From: Myxococcales bacterium
Lineage (GTDB): Bacteria; Myxococcota_A; Polyangia; Haliangiales; Haliangiaceae
Direction of reading: 5' to 3'
Assembly: GCA_016717005.1 (NCBI GenBank)
Contig: JADJUF010000014.1
Span: forward strand, 62,001-126,000
Length of the DNA: 64,000 nt
The position numbers and the translations under genes were made by a program. Below are positions 51,139-59,799 of this stretch, piece by piece (the first letter of the stretch is position 1; every line of letters starts with the position of its first letter). The notes below the pieces were generated by a model, which made no database searches, had not been told where the DNA came from, and saw nothing but the letters and a program-made list of their open reading frames with translations.

Positions 51139-52364
51139 CCCTTGGCCGTCGGGCGGGCGCCGCCGCGCGCGTCGACCAGGCCGGTCAGCGTCCGCGACAG
51201 GGTCGACAGGCTCTCGGCCGCCTGGGTCGAGCGCTGGATGCCCGACAGCGTCTGCACCAGCACCGCGCGCATCTCGTCCATGCTCGCGACCACCGCCTCG
51301 GTGGCCTGGCGCTGCTGCTGGGTCAGGAGCGCGATCTTCTCGCTCGAGGTCGCGCCGAGCTGGCTGGCCCCGACCGCCTCCTCGGACGCGCGGTGCATCT
51401 CCTTCATCAGCTCGCGGATCGCGGCCGCGGTCTCGAGCACGCTCTCGGCCAGGCGGCGCATCTCGTCGGCGACCAGCGCGAAGCCGCGCCCGGCCTCGCC
51501 GGCGCGGGTGCCCTCGAGCGCGGCGTTGAGCGCCAGCAGATCCGTGCGATCGGCGATCTGCTCGATCGAGTGCAACAGGCCGCTGAGCCGATCGATCTTG
51601 CTGGCGATCTCCCGGCTCTGCGCCACCGAGCGCTCGGAGTTGCCCAGCACCTCGCTCGAGCGCCCGGCGATCTCCTCGGCCGACGACAGGAGCGTCGACA
51701 TCGACCGGCGGGTCTCCTCGACCGCGGCGCTCTCCTCGGCCGACGACGCCTCCTGCTCGCGCGCCAGCGCGACCAGATCGTCGGACAGATCGAGCAGCTG
51801 CCCGGCCGCGGTCTTGAGCGGCTTGGTCGCGCCGAGGATCGACACGATCGCCAGGACCAGCACCGCCAGGCTGCAGGCCCCGACCCAGAGCCGGGTGTCG
51901 GCCTTGTTCTCGACCACCCACGACCGCGACAGGCCCAGGAGGACCGTGCCGACGACCACGCCGCTGGCGTCGACGATCGGCGCGCGCGCGTGGACCAGGC
52001 CGCCGCGCTCGTCGACGGTGACCGCGCGGACGACCTCGAGCCGGACCAGCCCCGGGTCGAGCGCCGGTCGCCGGGCCTCGACGAAGGTGGCGCCGTCGGC
52101 GCGCACCGCGACCGCGTACCCGAAGTCGCGATCGGTGGCGAGCGAGTCCACCCGGCGCTGGCCGGCCGCCGCGTTGTTGGTCGCGACCGCGTCGCCGATC
52201 GCGTCGGCCAGGAGCAGCGCCATGCTGCGGGCCCGCAGGTGCAGCGCGGAGTCGGCGGCGGCCTCCTGCCGGGCCGGCACGAACAGCGTCAGGAAGAGCC
52301 CCGTCGAGCCGCACACCAGGGTGGCGGCCACGAGCAGGAACATGCGAGCACCGAACTTCACCAT
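51135..52364 (-). CDS. Methyl-accepting chemotaxis protein
   Basis: The 409-residue receptor has TM1 near 8-28 (MFLLVAATLVCGSTGLFL), a ~125-residue periplasmic sensor, TM2 (WVGACSLAVLVLAIVSILG) and a cytoplasmic coiled coil. The hairpin tip reads ADRTDLLALNAALEGTRAGE, close to the usual NLLALNAAIEAARAGE. There is no clear HAMP domain after TM2. The sensor resembles a single-Cache type (GYAVAVRADGATFVEARRPA), which usually binds small ligands, but the ligand is not predictable. It is embedded in the operon between CheW and CheA, and its start overlaps the CheW stop by 7 bases. Confidence 0.92.
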   Translation of the reverse strand: MVKFGARMFLLVAATLVCGSTGLFLTLFVPARQEAAADSALHLRARSMALLLADAIGDAVATNNAAAGQRRVDSLATDRDFGYAVAVRADGATFVEARRPALDPGLVRLEVVRAVTVDERGGLVHARAPIVDASGVVVGTVLLGLSRSWVVENKADTRLWVGACSLAVLVLAIVSILGATKPLKTAAGQLLDLSDDLVALAREQEASSAEESAAVEETRRSMSTLLSSAEEIAGRSSEVLGNSERSVAQSREIASKIDRLSGLLHSIEQIADRTDLLALNAALEGTRAGEAGRGFALVADEMRRLAESVLETAAAIRELMKEMHRASEEAVGASQLGATSSEKIALLTQQQRQATEAVVASMDEMRAVLVQTLSGIQRSTQAAESLSTLSRTLTGLVDARGGARPTAKG

Positions 52365-52777
52365 GGGGATCTCCGATCGAGGGGCGCGGGCGTCGGCGCC
52401 GACGTGGCCGGGGCGGCGGCGGTCGGGGCGGCGCCCGCGACCAGCCGGGACGTGTCGAGGAGCTGGACCAGCTCGCCGTCGAGGACCGCGAACCCGAGCA
52501 CCGGCCCCGGCGCCAGGCCGGGCGGGCTCGGCACGATCTGGGCCGCGGTCACGGTCGCGACCCGGAGCGGCCCGTCGACGGCGAGCGCGCGCGCCGCGCC
52601 GCCGGCCGCCAGGGTCATGACCCGCACGGTCGCGGCCGGCGCCGCCGCCAGCGCCAGCACTGTCGCCAGGTGGTCGGCGGCCGCGGCCTGGTCGTCGAGG
52701 CGGACCACGTCAGCGCTGGCGACCGCGAACCGCGCGCCGCCGGCCCCGAAGCAGACGATCGCGATCGCGTCGGTCAC
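52358..52777 (-). CDS. CheW-like coupling protein (degenerate)
   Basis: The 139-residue protein starts at a GTG overlapping the preceding stop. It has the CheW beta-barrel pattern at low conservation (CFGAGGARFAVASADVVRLD, PGPVLGFAVLDGELVQLLD) and an Ala/Pro/Thr-rich tail. It is one of two adjacent CheW-type adaptors that would link MCP and CheA; the weak match makes it a divergent or specialised adaptor. Confidence 0.75.
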   Translation of the reverse strand: MTDAIAIVCFGAGGARFAVASADVVRLDDQAAAADHLATVLALAAAPAATVRVMTLAAGGAARALAVDGPLRVATVTAAQIVPSPPGLAPGPVLGFAVLDGELVQLLDTSRLVAGAAPTAAAPATSAPTPAPLDRRSPW

Positions 52778-53274
52778 GCGTGCCCCCGCAGCACCTGCTC
52801 GGCCAGCGCCGCGACGTCGATCACCGCGTACAGCTCGTCGCCGTGCGCCACCTCGCGCGCGACCCAGCCGGGCCGCTCGGCCGGCGAGCCGTCGACGCGA
52901 TCGCCGTCCGCCAGCGCCACCAGGCCGCGGGTCGCGAGCGCGACGACGCCGAGCTCGACCGCGCCCGCGCGCGCGACCACCGCGCGGCCGCGCTCGAGCC
53001 GCGGCGTCGGGCGACCGGTCAAGAGCAGCTCGAGATCGATCATCGGCACCAGCCGGGTCCGGATCATCGCGACGCCGAGCACGTGGGCCGGCGCCGCCGG
53101 GACCCGGGTCACGGTCGGCACCGCGACCACCTCGATCACGTCGGCCGCCGCCAGCGCGAACCAGCGCGAGCCGCTGCGCAGCCCGACGTGGGGCTGGGTC
53201 GGCGTCGCGGGCGCGGCGGCCGCGGCGCCCGGGCGCTGGGCGCCACGCACCAGCTCGGCCAGATCGTCGCTCAC
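52774..53274 (-). CDS. CheW-like coupling protein
   Basis: From the GTG at 53274 (VSDDLAELVRGAQRPG) the product is 166 residues. It has a short Ala-rich lead and a CheW fold: GSRWFALAAADVIEVVAVPT, HVLGVAMIRTRLVPMIDLEL, ALATRGLVALADGDR. The longer open frame upstream is antisense to nothing useful and overlaps the previous gene's coding sequence, so the GTGA-coupled start is preferred. Confidence 0.82.
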   Translation of the reverse strand: MSDDLAELVRGAQRPGAAAAAPATPTQPHVGLRSGSRWFALAAADVIEVVAVPTVTRVPAAPAHVLGVAMIRTRLVPMIDLELLLTGRPTPRLERGRAVVARAGAVELGVVALATRGLVALADGDRVDGSPAERPGWVAREVAHGDELYAVIDVAALAEQVLRGHA

Positions 53275-53945
53275 GCGCGACCCGCCATCGCGCGCACCCG
53301 CTCGACCACGACCCCGAGGCCGGCGACCTTCGACACCCAGCCGTCGGCGCCGACGGCGCGGGCGTGGGCGGTGAGCTCGGCGTCCGAGGCGCCCGACAGC
53401 AGGCAGATCGCCAGCGCGCCAGTGGCGGCGGCGCGCGTGCGCGCGCACAGATCAGCGAGCGTCAGCCCCGGCATGTTGACGTCCATCAACACCACCTGCG
53501 GGTGCCAGTCGCGCACCAGGCGCAGCGTCGACTCGAGGTCGTCGGCGGCCTCGACCTCCCAGCCGTCGGCGCGCAGGCGATCGCCGACCTCGGCGGCGAC
53601 CAGCGGGCTGTCGTCGACGACGACGACCCGGCGCGGCGGGGCCACCGGCGCCAGCGCGCGCAGGCGGGCCGCCAGCGTGCGCACCGCGATCGCGGCGCGG
53701 GCGCGGGCCGCGACCTCGCCGGCGTCGGCCCACGCCGCGCAGTCGCGCTCGCCGCGCTGGGCCAGCTCGGCCAGCTCGGTCAGCCCGAGGATCCCGGTCT
53801 CGCCGGCGAGCGTGTGCAGCTCGGCCCGCGCCGCCGCGGCCGCGCCGGGCTCGGCCGCCATGATCGCCGCGAGCGCGCGCGCGCACCGCTGCCCGCCGAC
53901 CTCGACCAGGCGCGGCAGGAACCGCGACCGCAGGCTCTCGTTCAC
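53271..53945 (-). CDS. HPt-receiver protein
   Basis: The 224-residue protein has an N-terminal histidine phosphotransfer domain with His44 (AELHTLAGETGILGL) and a C-terminal receiver with the acidic pair VVVVDDSPL, phospho-acceptor Asp in VVLMDVNMPG and Lys in WVSKVAG. This fusion could shuttle phosphate between CheA and other receivers in the operon. It starts at a GTG coupled to the gene before it. Confidence 0.87.
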   Translation of the reverse strand: MNESLRSRFLPRLVEVGGQRCARALAAIMAAEPGAAAAARAELHTLAGETGILGLTELAELAQRGERDCAAWADAGEVAARARAAIAVRTLAARLRALAPVAPPRRVVVVDDSPLVAAEVGDRLRADGWEVEAADDLESTLRLVRDWHPQVVLMDVNMPGLTLADLCARTRAAATGALAICLLSGASDAELTAHARAVGADGWVSKVAGLGVVVERVRAMAGRA

Positions 53946-55027
53946 GCCGGCTCCGGCAGCGCCGCGGTGATCTCGCCGACCCGCGCCACGACCGCGTCGA
54001 CGCCGACGTGCTTCGAGATGTAGCCGTCGAGCCCGGCCTCGGCCGCGCGCCGGGCCAGCTCGTCGCCGTCGAGCGACGACAGCAGGTAGATCGCGGCCGC
54101 CGAGCCGCGCACGTGCCGCAGCACCATGCCCAGGTCGTCGCCGAACGCCTCCGGCATCTGCACGTCCATCAGCACCAGATCGACGTCGTCGGGCCGACCG
54201 TCGAGCTCGCCGAGGTCGCGGGCCGTGGTCACCTGGTACCCGGCGCGGCGGAGCGCGTCGCTGACCAGCTCGAGGAACAGGACGCTGTCGTCCATCAGCA
54301 AGATGCGCTTCGGCACGATCGGGACTCCCTTGGCCAGGCAGAGATCAAGCGTCGAGTACAGCTCGGCCAGCGCCAGCGGCTTGGCCAGGAACAGATCGGC
54401 CCCGGCCGCCATCGTCGCGTCGCGCGCGACCTCGCCGCCGAGGCTGACCGCGACCACCGGCGGCGCCGGCGCCGCGGCGGCGCGCAGCCGCGCGATCAGC
54501 GCGTCGCCGGGCTGACCCGGCAAGAAGTAGTCGACGACGATCAGGTCGTAGCGGTGCGCGCGCGTCAGCGCCCAGGCCGCGTCGACGTCGCCGACCGCGT
54601 CGACGGTCACCGCGTCGGCGTGGGCCCCGAGGTGCCGGCGCAGCCCCCACCGGAACGCGTCGCACAGCAGCGCGCTGTCCTCGACCAGCAGCACCCGGGC
54701 CCGGGCCGCGGGCGGCGGCGTGGCGCCGACGCTGGCGACCAGCGCGCGCACCGCGTCGGTCCCGGCGCCCGGGGTCAGCGCCAGGAGCCAGGCTGAGCGA
54801 TCGCCGGGCGCGCCCGCGGCCTCGGCGCCGACCACGTCGGCCGTGACCTCCAGCGGCGGCAGGAGCGGCGGCCAGCCCAGCGCGAGCGCCAGGTGCGCGC
54901 CGACCGGCGCCGGCGCGCCGGTCAGGAGCCGGGCGGTGCCGTCGGCGGCGACCACCACCGGCGCGATCACGCCCAGCGCCGCGGCCTCGCCGCGCAGCAG
55001 CAGGCCGCGCGCCCCGGTCGGGCTCAC
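53942..55027 (-). CDS. Tandem-receiver protein
   Basis: The 361-residue protein (GTG at 55027, GTGA overlap) has a ~100-residue N-terminal beta-rich domain (LLRGEAAALGVIAPVVVAAD, possibly PilZ-like). Two receivers follow: the first with VLLVEDSALL, Asp in LIVVDYFLPG and LAKPLAL; the second with ILLMDDSVLF, Asp in LVLMDVQMP and YISKHVG. There is no output DNA-binding domain, so signal is likely passed by protein contact or acts as a phosphate sink. Confidence 0.85.
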   Translation of the reverse strand: MSPTGARGLLLRGEAAALGVIAPVVVAADGTARLLTGAPAPVGAHLALALGWPPLLPPLEVTADVVGAEAAGAPGDRSAWLLALTPGAGTDAVRALVASVGATPPPAARARVLLVEDSALLCDAFRWGLRRHLGAHADAVTVDAVGDVDAAWALTRAHRYDLIVVDYFLPGQPGDALIARLRAAAAPAPPVVAVSLGGEVARDATMAAGADLFLAKPLALAELYSTLDLCLAKGVPIVPKRILLMDDSVLFLELVSDALRRAGYQVTTARDLGELDGRPDDVDLVLMDVQMPEAFGDDLGMVLRHVRGSAAAIYLLSSLDGDELARRAAEAGLDGYISKHVGVDAVVARVGEITAALPEPA

Positions 55028-55782
55028 GCCCGCACGCTCCGGGCGCGGCCGTCCAGGAGCGTCACGATCCCGTCGTAGATGCTGCGCAGGCGCACCGGCT
55101 TCTCCATGAACGCGTCGGCGCCGGCCGCGAACGCCAGGCGCTGGGCCGGCTGGGCCTCGCTGGCGATCGCGATGATCGGCAGGCGCGGCCCGGCGTGGGC
55201 GCGGACCCGGGCGATCAGCTGGGCCGCGCCCAGCGGCGCCAGGTAGACGCCGACGATCGCGACGTCGAACGGCGCGCCGGCGATCACCGCCAGCGCGCTG
55301 GCGCCGTCGGCCGCGACCGCGAACTCGAAGCGCAGCGCCGGCGCCGACGCGACCGGGCGCCGGCTCGAGCCGATCAGCCCGGCCCGGATCAGCTCGGCCA
55401 GGTGGGGGTTGTCGTCGGCGATCAGCACCCGCGCGACCGGCGCCACGAGCGCCGGATCGCCGGCGGTGATCCGCTCGACCAGCGCGGCCAGGCGCTCCTG
55501 CTCGGCCGGCGCCAGCTCGAGCGTGACCTCGCCGCCGCCGTCGCCGCACCCGTCCATCACCGTCGTCGTCAGGACGATCGGCGCCACCAGCGCGCCGGTG
55601 TCGAGCTGCAGCTTGACCGGCGTCGCCTCGGGCAGCGCGCGCCCGGCCGCCACGACGATGCGCCCGCGCGCGAGCGCGGCGGTGCACTCGCCCACGAGCT
55701 CCGCCAGCGCGTCGCAATCGACGATCAGCCGCGCGCCGTCACCGCGCGGACGCGGGCTGTCTCCAGCACCCATAGCGAGCAT
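55024..55782 (-). CDS. Atypical receiver protein with PilZ-like (?) N-terminus
   Basis: The 252-residue product opens the chemosensory operon. Residues ~15-105 resemble a PilZ-type barrel (PEATPVKLQLDTGALVAPIV) but lack a clear c-di-GMP RxxxR motif. The C-terminal receiver keeps the acidic pair VLIADDNPH and the Lys in FMEKPVRL, but the phospho-acceptor strand reads FDVAIVGVYLAP, with Gly where Asp is expected. It therefore probably cannot be phosphorylated and works as a constitutive or differently regulated interaction module. It shares its N-terminal domain type with the next gene's product. Confidence 0.78.
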   Translation of the reverse strand: MLAMGAGDSPRPRGDGARLIVDCDALAELVGECTAALARGRIVVAAGRALPEATPVKLQLDTGALVAPIVLTTTVMDGCGDGGGEVTLELAPAEQERLAALVERITAGDPALVAPVARVLIADDNPHLAELIRAGLIGSSRRPVASAPALRFEFAVAADGASALAVIAGAPFDVAIVGVYLAPLGAAQLIARVRAHAGPRLPIIAIASEAQPAQRLAFAAGADAFMEKPVRLRSIYDGIVTLLDGRARSVRA

Positions 55783-56073
55783 GACTTCCAGTTGTCGTCG
55801 GCGGCGAATCGCGAGTCAAGCGTGCTTGTCAGTCATCGCGACAGCGCTACACCCGCTCACCTCGGCGCCACGGCCGCCGCGCGTCAGCGATCGTACACAA
55901 ATTCTCCGTCGGGAACATCACCCCAGATCGGCGATCACCCGCCACCGACGACCACGCCGCGCCCCAGGGCGCCAATGCTCACCTCGCGGCCACTCCAGTC
56001 ATCCTTTCCTGGCGATTGCAGACTTCGACTCAACATATCAATACTGGATAGTTCAACCCAACGAGGAGTCGCC
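55783..56073. promoter_or_regulatory. Divergent promoter region: chemosensory operon / propeller-cytochrome operon
   Basis: This 291-bp non-coding region separates the two operons and becomes AT-richer toward the plus-strand gene (CAACATATCAATACTGG, 56031-56047). A good Shine-Dalgarno, CGAGGAG, lies near 56062-56068. TTGCAG near 56016 followed by TCAATA could be a weak -35/-10 pair, but this is not firm. Confidence 0.4.
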
Positions 56074-58842
56074 ATGCAGTTACGCTCCCTCCTGGTCCCG
56101 GCGGTGTTGGCATTCGCGGTCGTCGCCCACGCGCCGGGCACCGCCCGCGCCGGCGACCCGTACGCGCTGTTCGAGAGCGGCCAGGTCCGCCCGATCGCGC
56201 GGGCCCCGCACCGCCCGCTGGTGTTCGCGGTCAACACGCCCGACAACCGGCTCGAGGTGCTGGCCCTGATCGGCCGCCACCTGATCCCGGTGGCGTCGGT
56301 CAAGGTCGGCCTCGAGCCGGTCGCGGTCGCGGCCCGGTCGGACGACGAGGTCTGGGTCGTCAACCACCTGTCGGACTCGATCAGCGTCGTCGACGTCAGC
56401 GATCCCCTGGCCCCGAAAGTCGTGCGGACGCTGCTCGTCGGTGACGAGCCCCGCGACGTCGTCTTCGCCGGGCCCGGCCGACGGCGCGCGTTCATCACGA
56501 CCGCGCGGCGCGGCCAGAACTCGCCGGTCGATCCGGCGCTGACCACGCCCGGCCTCGGCCGCGCCAACGTCTGGGTGTTCGACGCCGACCACCTCGGCGC
56601 GGGCATGGGCGGCACGCCGCTGACGATCCTGACCCTGTTCAGCGACACGCCGCGCGCGCTGGCGGTGACGCCCGACGGCCGCACCGTCTACGCCGCCGGC
56701 TTCCGGACCGGCAACCGCACCACCACGGTCTTCAGCCTCGTCTTCGACTTCGGCCTGCTCGGGCTGACGCAGCAGGGCCCCGCGACCGACGCCCACGGCG
56801 CGCCGGCGCCGTCGGTCGGCCAGATCGCGCAGTTCGACGGCGCCGCCTGGCGCGACGAGTCGGGCCGCGATCTGTCGGGCGGCGTGTTCTTCAACCTGCC
56901 CGACAAGGACGTGTTCGCGATCGACGCGATGGCCAACCCGCCGGCGCCCCGGGCCGGGCCGACCGCCGAGGTCTCCGGCGTCGGCACGATCCTCTACAAC
57001 ATGGCGGTCAACCCGGTGTCGGGGAAGGTCTACGTGTCCAACACCGAGGCCCGCAACGTCCACCGCTTCGAGGGCGAGGGCGTCTTCGCCGGCCAGACCG
57101 TGCGCGGCCACCACAACGACAACCGCATCACCGTCATCGACGGCGGCGTCGCCAGCCCGCGCCGGCTCAACCAGCACATCGACTACGGCACCTGCTGCGC
57201 GCCGCTGCCCAACCCCGAGAACGCGCGCAGCCTGGCGATCCCGACCGGGCTCGCGGTGAGCCGCGACGGCCAGACGCTGTTCATGGCGGCGCTCGGCTCG
57301 GGCAAGATCGCGCGCATCCCGACGGCGCAGCTCGAGGCCGACAGCTACGCCCAGGATCCGGGCGACCAGCTCGCGGTCACCGGCGGCGGCCCCAGCGGGC
57401 TCCTGCTCGACGACGGCCGCGACCTGCTGCTGGTCGCGACCCGGTTCGACAACGGCATCTCGGTCATCGACACCCGCCACTGGCGCGAGACCCAGCACGT
57501 GACCCTGCCCTCACCGGAGCCGGCCAGCGTGGTCACCGGGCGCCGGTTCCTCTACGACGCGGCGTTCAGCTCGAGCCACGGCGACTCGGCGTGCGCGACC
57601 TGCCACGTCGACGGCGATCTCGACGCGCTGGCCTGGGACCTCGGCAACCCCGACGCGATGATGGTGGCCGACGGAAACCCGCTCACCGTCGATCTGGTGC
57701 CGCCGTTCCCGGCGGTGTTCCACGGCATGAAGGGCCCGCTCACGACCCAGAGCCTCCGCGGCATGGCCAACCACGGGCCCCAGCACTGGCGCGGCGATCG
57801 CACCGGCGCCGACCTCGGCCCGAGCGTCCAGCCCAACGGCGGCGCCTACGACGAGGTCGAGGCGTTCCGGCAGTTCGACGTCGCGTTCCCGGGGCTGCTC
57901 GGGCGCGCCGAGATGATCCCCGCGGCCGACATGGCCGCGTTCGGCCAGTTCGCGCTGCAGATCATGTACCCGCCCAACCCGATCCGCGCGCTCGACAACT
58001 CGCTGACGCCGCTCGAGGCCCAGGGCAAGGACATCTTCACCAACCGCGTCACCGACGCGTTCTCGACCTGCAACGGCTGCCACGTGCTCGATCCCGACGG
58101 CAACCGCCAGTTCCCCGAGGAGCGCTTCCCCGGCTTCTTCGGCACCGACGGGCGCTCGTCCCGGGTCCCGGGTCGGCCGCAGGTCGTCAAGGTCCCGCAC
58201 TTCCGCAACCTCTACCAGAAGGTCGGGATGTTCGGACAGATCATGCCGCCGCCGATCTTCCTGCCGCTGCCCGGCTACGACGGCTTCATGGGCGACCAGA
58301 TCCGCGGCTTCGGGTTCCTGTCGGCCGGCGACTTCGACACGATCGCGCACTTCATGTCGGCCTCGGCGTTCTCCGAGAGCGATCCGTTCAACTCCAACCC
58401 CGAGGGCTTCACCGACGTCGGCGAGCGGCGCGCGGTCGAGGCGTTCCTGCTGGCGTTCGACTCGAACCTGGCGCCGATCGTCGGCCAGCAGATCACCGTG
58501 CGCGGCCCTGGCGACACCGCCGCGCTGGCCCGGGTGGCGCTGATGCGCAGCCGGGCCGACGCCGACGAGTGCGACCTGGTCATCGCCGCCGGCGGCGGCG
58601 CGCGCGAGCGCGGCTACCTGTACGTCGGCAGCGCCCGCTACGCCCCCGACCGCGCCGGCCGGCCGCCGGTGACCGAGGCCGAGCTGGTGTGGCGCGCCGC
58701 GTTCGCGCGGGCGCCGCTGACCTTCACGTGCGCGCCGCCGGGCTCGGGCCTGCGGATCGGGCTCGACCGCGACGACGACGGCGTCCTCGACGGCGACGAC
58801 CGAGACCACGGCCACTGCGTCGGCGAGGCCTGGCTGCCGTGA
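56074..58842 (+). CDS. Beta-propeller / di-heme cytochrome c protein
   Basis: The 922-residue protein has a Sec signal (MQLRSLLVPAVLAFAVVAHA), starting 6 bases after a GAGGAG ribosome site. Residues ~30-480 form a seven-blade-like YVTN/NHL propeller (PLVFAVNTPDNRLEVLALIG, NHLSDSISVVDVSDPLAP, RFDNGISVIDT). After it come two c-type heme sites: CATCH (residue ~508) and CNGCH (~668), in a MauG/cytochrome-c-peroxidase-like context (LTTQSLRGMANHGPQHWRGD). The C-terminus has an Asp-rich calcium-type segment (LDRDDDGVLDGDD). It is probably a periplasmic or surface oxidoreductase. Its stop overlaps the start of a receiver gene. Confidence 0.87.
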   Translation: MQLRSLLVPAVLAFAVVAHAPGTARAGDPYALFESGQVRPIARAPHRPLVFAVNTPDNRLEVLALIGRHLIPVASVKVGLEPVAVAARSDDEVWVVNHLSDSISVVDVSDPLAPKVVRTLLVGDEPRDVVFAGPGRRRAFITTARRGQNSPVDPALTTPGLGRANVWVFDADHLGAGMGGTPLTILTLFSDTPRALAVTPDGRTVYAAGFRTGNRTTTVFSLVFDFGLLGLTQQGPATDAHGAPAPSVGQIAQFDGAAWRDESGRDLSGGVFFNLPDKDVFAIDAMANPPAPRAGPTAEVSGVGTILYNMAVNPVSGKVYVSNTEARNVHRFEGEGVFAGQTVRGHHNDNRITVIDGGVASPRRLNQHIDYGTCCAPLPNPENARSLAIPTGLAVSRDGQTLFMAALGSGKIARIPTAQLEADSYAQDPGDQLAVTGGGPSGLLLDDGRDLLLVATRFDNGISVIDTRHWRETQHVTLPSPEPASVVTGRRFLYDAAFSSSHGDSACATCHVDGDLDALAWDLGNPDAMMVADGNPLTVDLVPPFPAVFHGMKGPLTTQSLRGMANHGPQHWRGDRTGADLGPSVQPNGGAYDEVEAFRQFDVAFPGLLGRAEMIPAADMAAFGQFALQIMYPPNPIRALDNSLTPLEAQGKDIFTNRVTDAFSTCNGCHVLDPDGNRQFPEERFPGFFGTDGRSSRVPGRPQVVKVPHFRNLYQKVGMFGQIMPPPIFLPLPGYDGFMGDQIRGFGFLSAGDFDTIAHFMSASAFSESDPFNSNPEGFTDVGERRAVEAFLLAFDSNLAPIVGQQITVRGPGDTAALARVALMRSRADADECDLVIAAGGGARERGYLYVGSARYAPDRAGRPPVTEAELVWRAAFARAPLTFTCAPPGSGLRIGLDRDDDGVLDGDDRDHGHCVGEAWLP

Positions 58843-59624
58843 GCCCGACCTCGCGCGATCGCCGCCGCGCCAACGACGTCACCTGCATGGCCGCGCTGCG
58901 CGACGTGCTCGCCGTGCTCGATCGCCACCGCCTCGATCGCGAGGTCGACGAGACCGCGTTCGCGGTGGTGGTCGGCACGATGCGCACGCTGCTCGACGCG
59001 CTGGTCGAGGTCGAGCCGCGCGCGCTGGCCGAGCTGCGCCGGCTGCTCGACGAGCTCGGTGACGACGCCGCGGAGGTGGTCGCGTGGCACCGGTTCGAGG
59101 ACTTCGTCGAGCACTGGTTCGTGCTGGTCCGGCACGTCGTGTTCGGGCTCCGGCCGGAGGCGGTGCCCGACGAGCTGACCCGGCTGCGGGCCGAGCTGGC
59201 GCGCGCGATCCGCCCGAGCCCGCCGCCCGCGGCCGCGGCCGCCGGCGACCACCGCGCCACGATCCTGTTGATCGACGACAGCGCGGTCGTGCTGGCGGTG
59301 GTCGACGAGGCCCTGGCCGCGGCCGGCTACCGCGTCCACGCGGTCGGCAGCTTCGCCGAGACCGAGGCGGTCCTGCGCAAGGTCAAGCCCGACCTGGTGC
59401 TGACCGACGTGTGCCTGCCCGACGTCGAGGGCGACGATCTGTGCGCGCGCCTCAAGGCCCGGACCGGGCGGCTGGTGCCGGTGGTGCTGATGTCGAACCT
59501 GCCGGAGCTCGAGCTGGGGCGCCGCGCCGCCGCCGCCCGGGCCGACGCGTTCCTGTCCAAGCGCCACGGCCCCCAGCACGTGGTCGACGTGGTCAACGCC
59601 CTGCTCGACGAGCTGGTCCTGTAG
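58839..59624 (+). CDS. Receiver-domain protein with novel N-terminal helical domain
   Basis: A GTG start overlapping the cytochrome stop gives 261 residues. The N-terminal ~125 residues are helical and not recognised (DETAFAVVVGTMRTLLDALV, HRFEDFVEHWFVLVRHVVFG), and could be a signalling or HPt-like helical bundle without an evident phospho-His motif. The C-terminal receiver is intact: ILLIDDSAV, Asp in LVLTDVCLPD, Ser/Lys in FLSKRHG. No DNA-binding domain. The TAG stop is part of an inverted repeat. Confidence 0.78.
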   Translation: MSPTSRDRRRANDVTCMAALRDVLAVLDRHRLDREVDETAFAVVVGTMRTLLDALVEVEPRALAELRRLLDELGDDAAEVVAWHRFEDFVEHWFVLVRHVVFGLRPEAVPDELTRLRAELARAIRPSPPPAAAAAGDHRATILLIDDSAVVLAVVDEALAAAGYRVHAVGSFAETEAVLRKVKPDLVLTDVCLPDVEGDDLCARLKARTGRLVPVVLMSNLPELELGRRAAAARADAFLSKRHGPQHVVDVVNALLDELVL

Positions 59625-59785
59625 TGCTCCGACCGGGTGATCGTGATCCGTCCACGGCGTCGAGGCGCCCCAAGGGCGAGGCGCAACGACGAAGGGCTAC
59701 GGCCTGTGACTCGAGGAGTTGGAACGAAGCCCATGGGGATGGATCGGCGGTGTGGCGGGTTCAGAATCATCCGGTCGGAGCACTA
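59622..59785. repeat. 164-bp element bounded by 20-bp inverted repeats
   Basis: TAGTGCTCCGACCGG (59622-59636) is matched exactly by its reverse complement CCGGTCGGAGCACTA (59771-59785); including the next five bases the match is 19 of 20. The ~124-bp interior has no gene. The left end supplies the stop codon TAG of the receiver gene. It resembles a miniature inverted-repeat element with TA termini, or a long-range terminator structure. Confidence 0.65.
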
Positions 59786-59799
59786 GCCCGGCCGCCCGC

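Noticed and set aside
49081..52620. An 1179-residue open frame on the plus strand
   Set aside because: It is antisense to CheA, the MCP and CheW, which have clear motifs and coupled starts. The product is Arg/Ala/Gln-rich with no recognisable fold.
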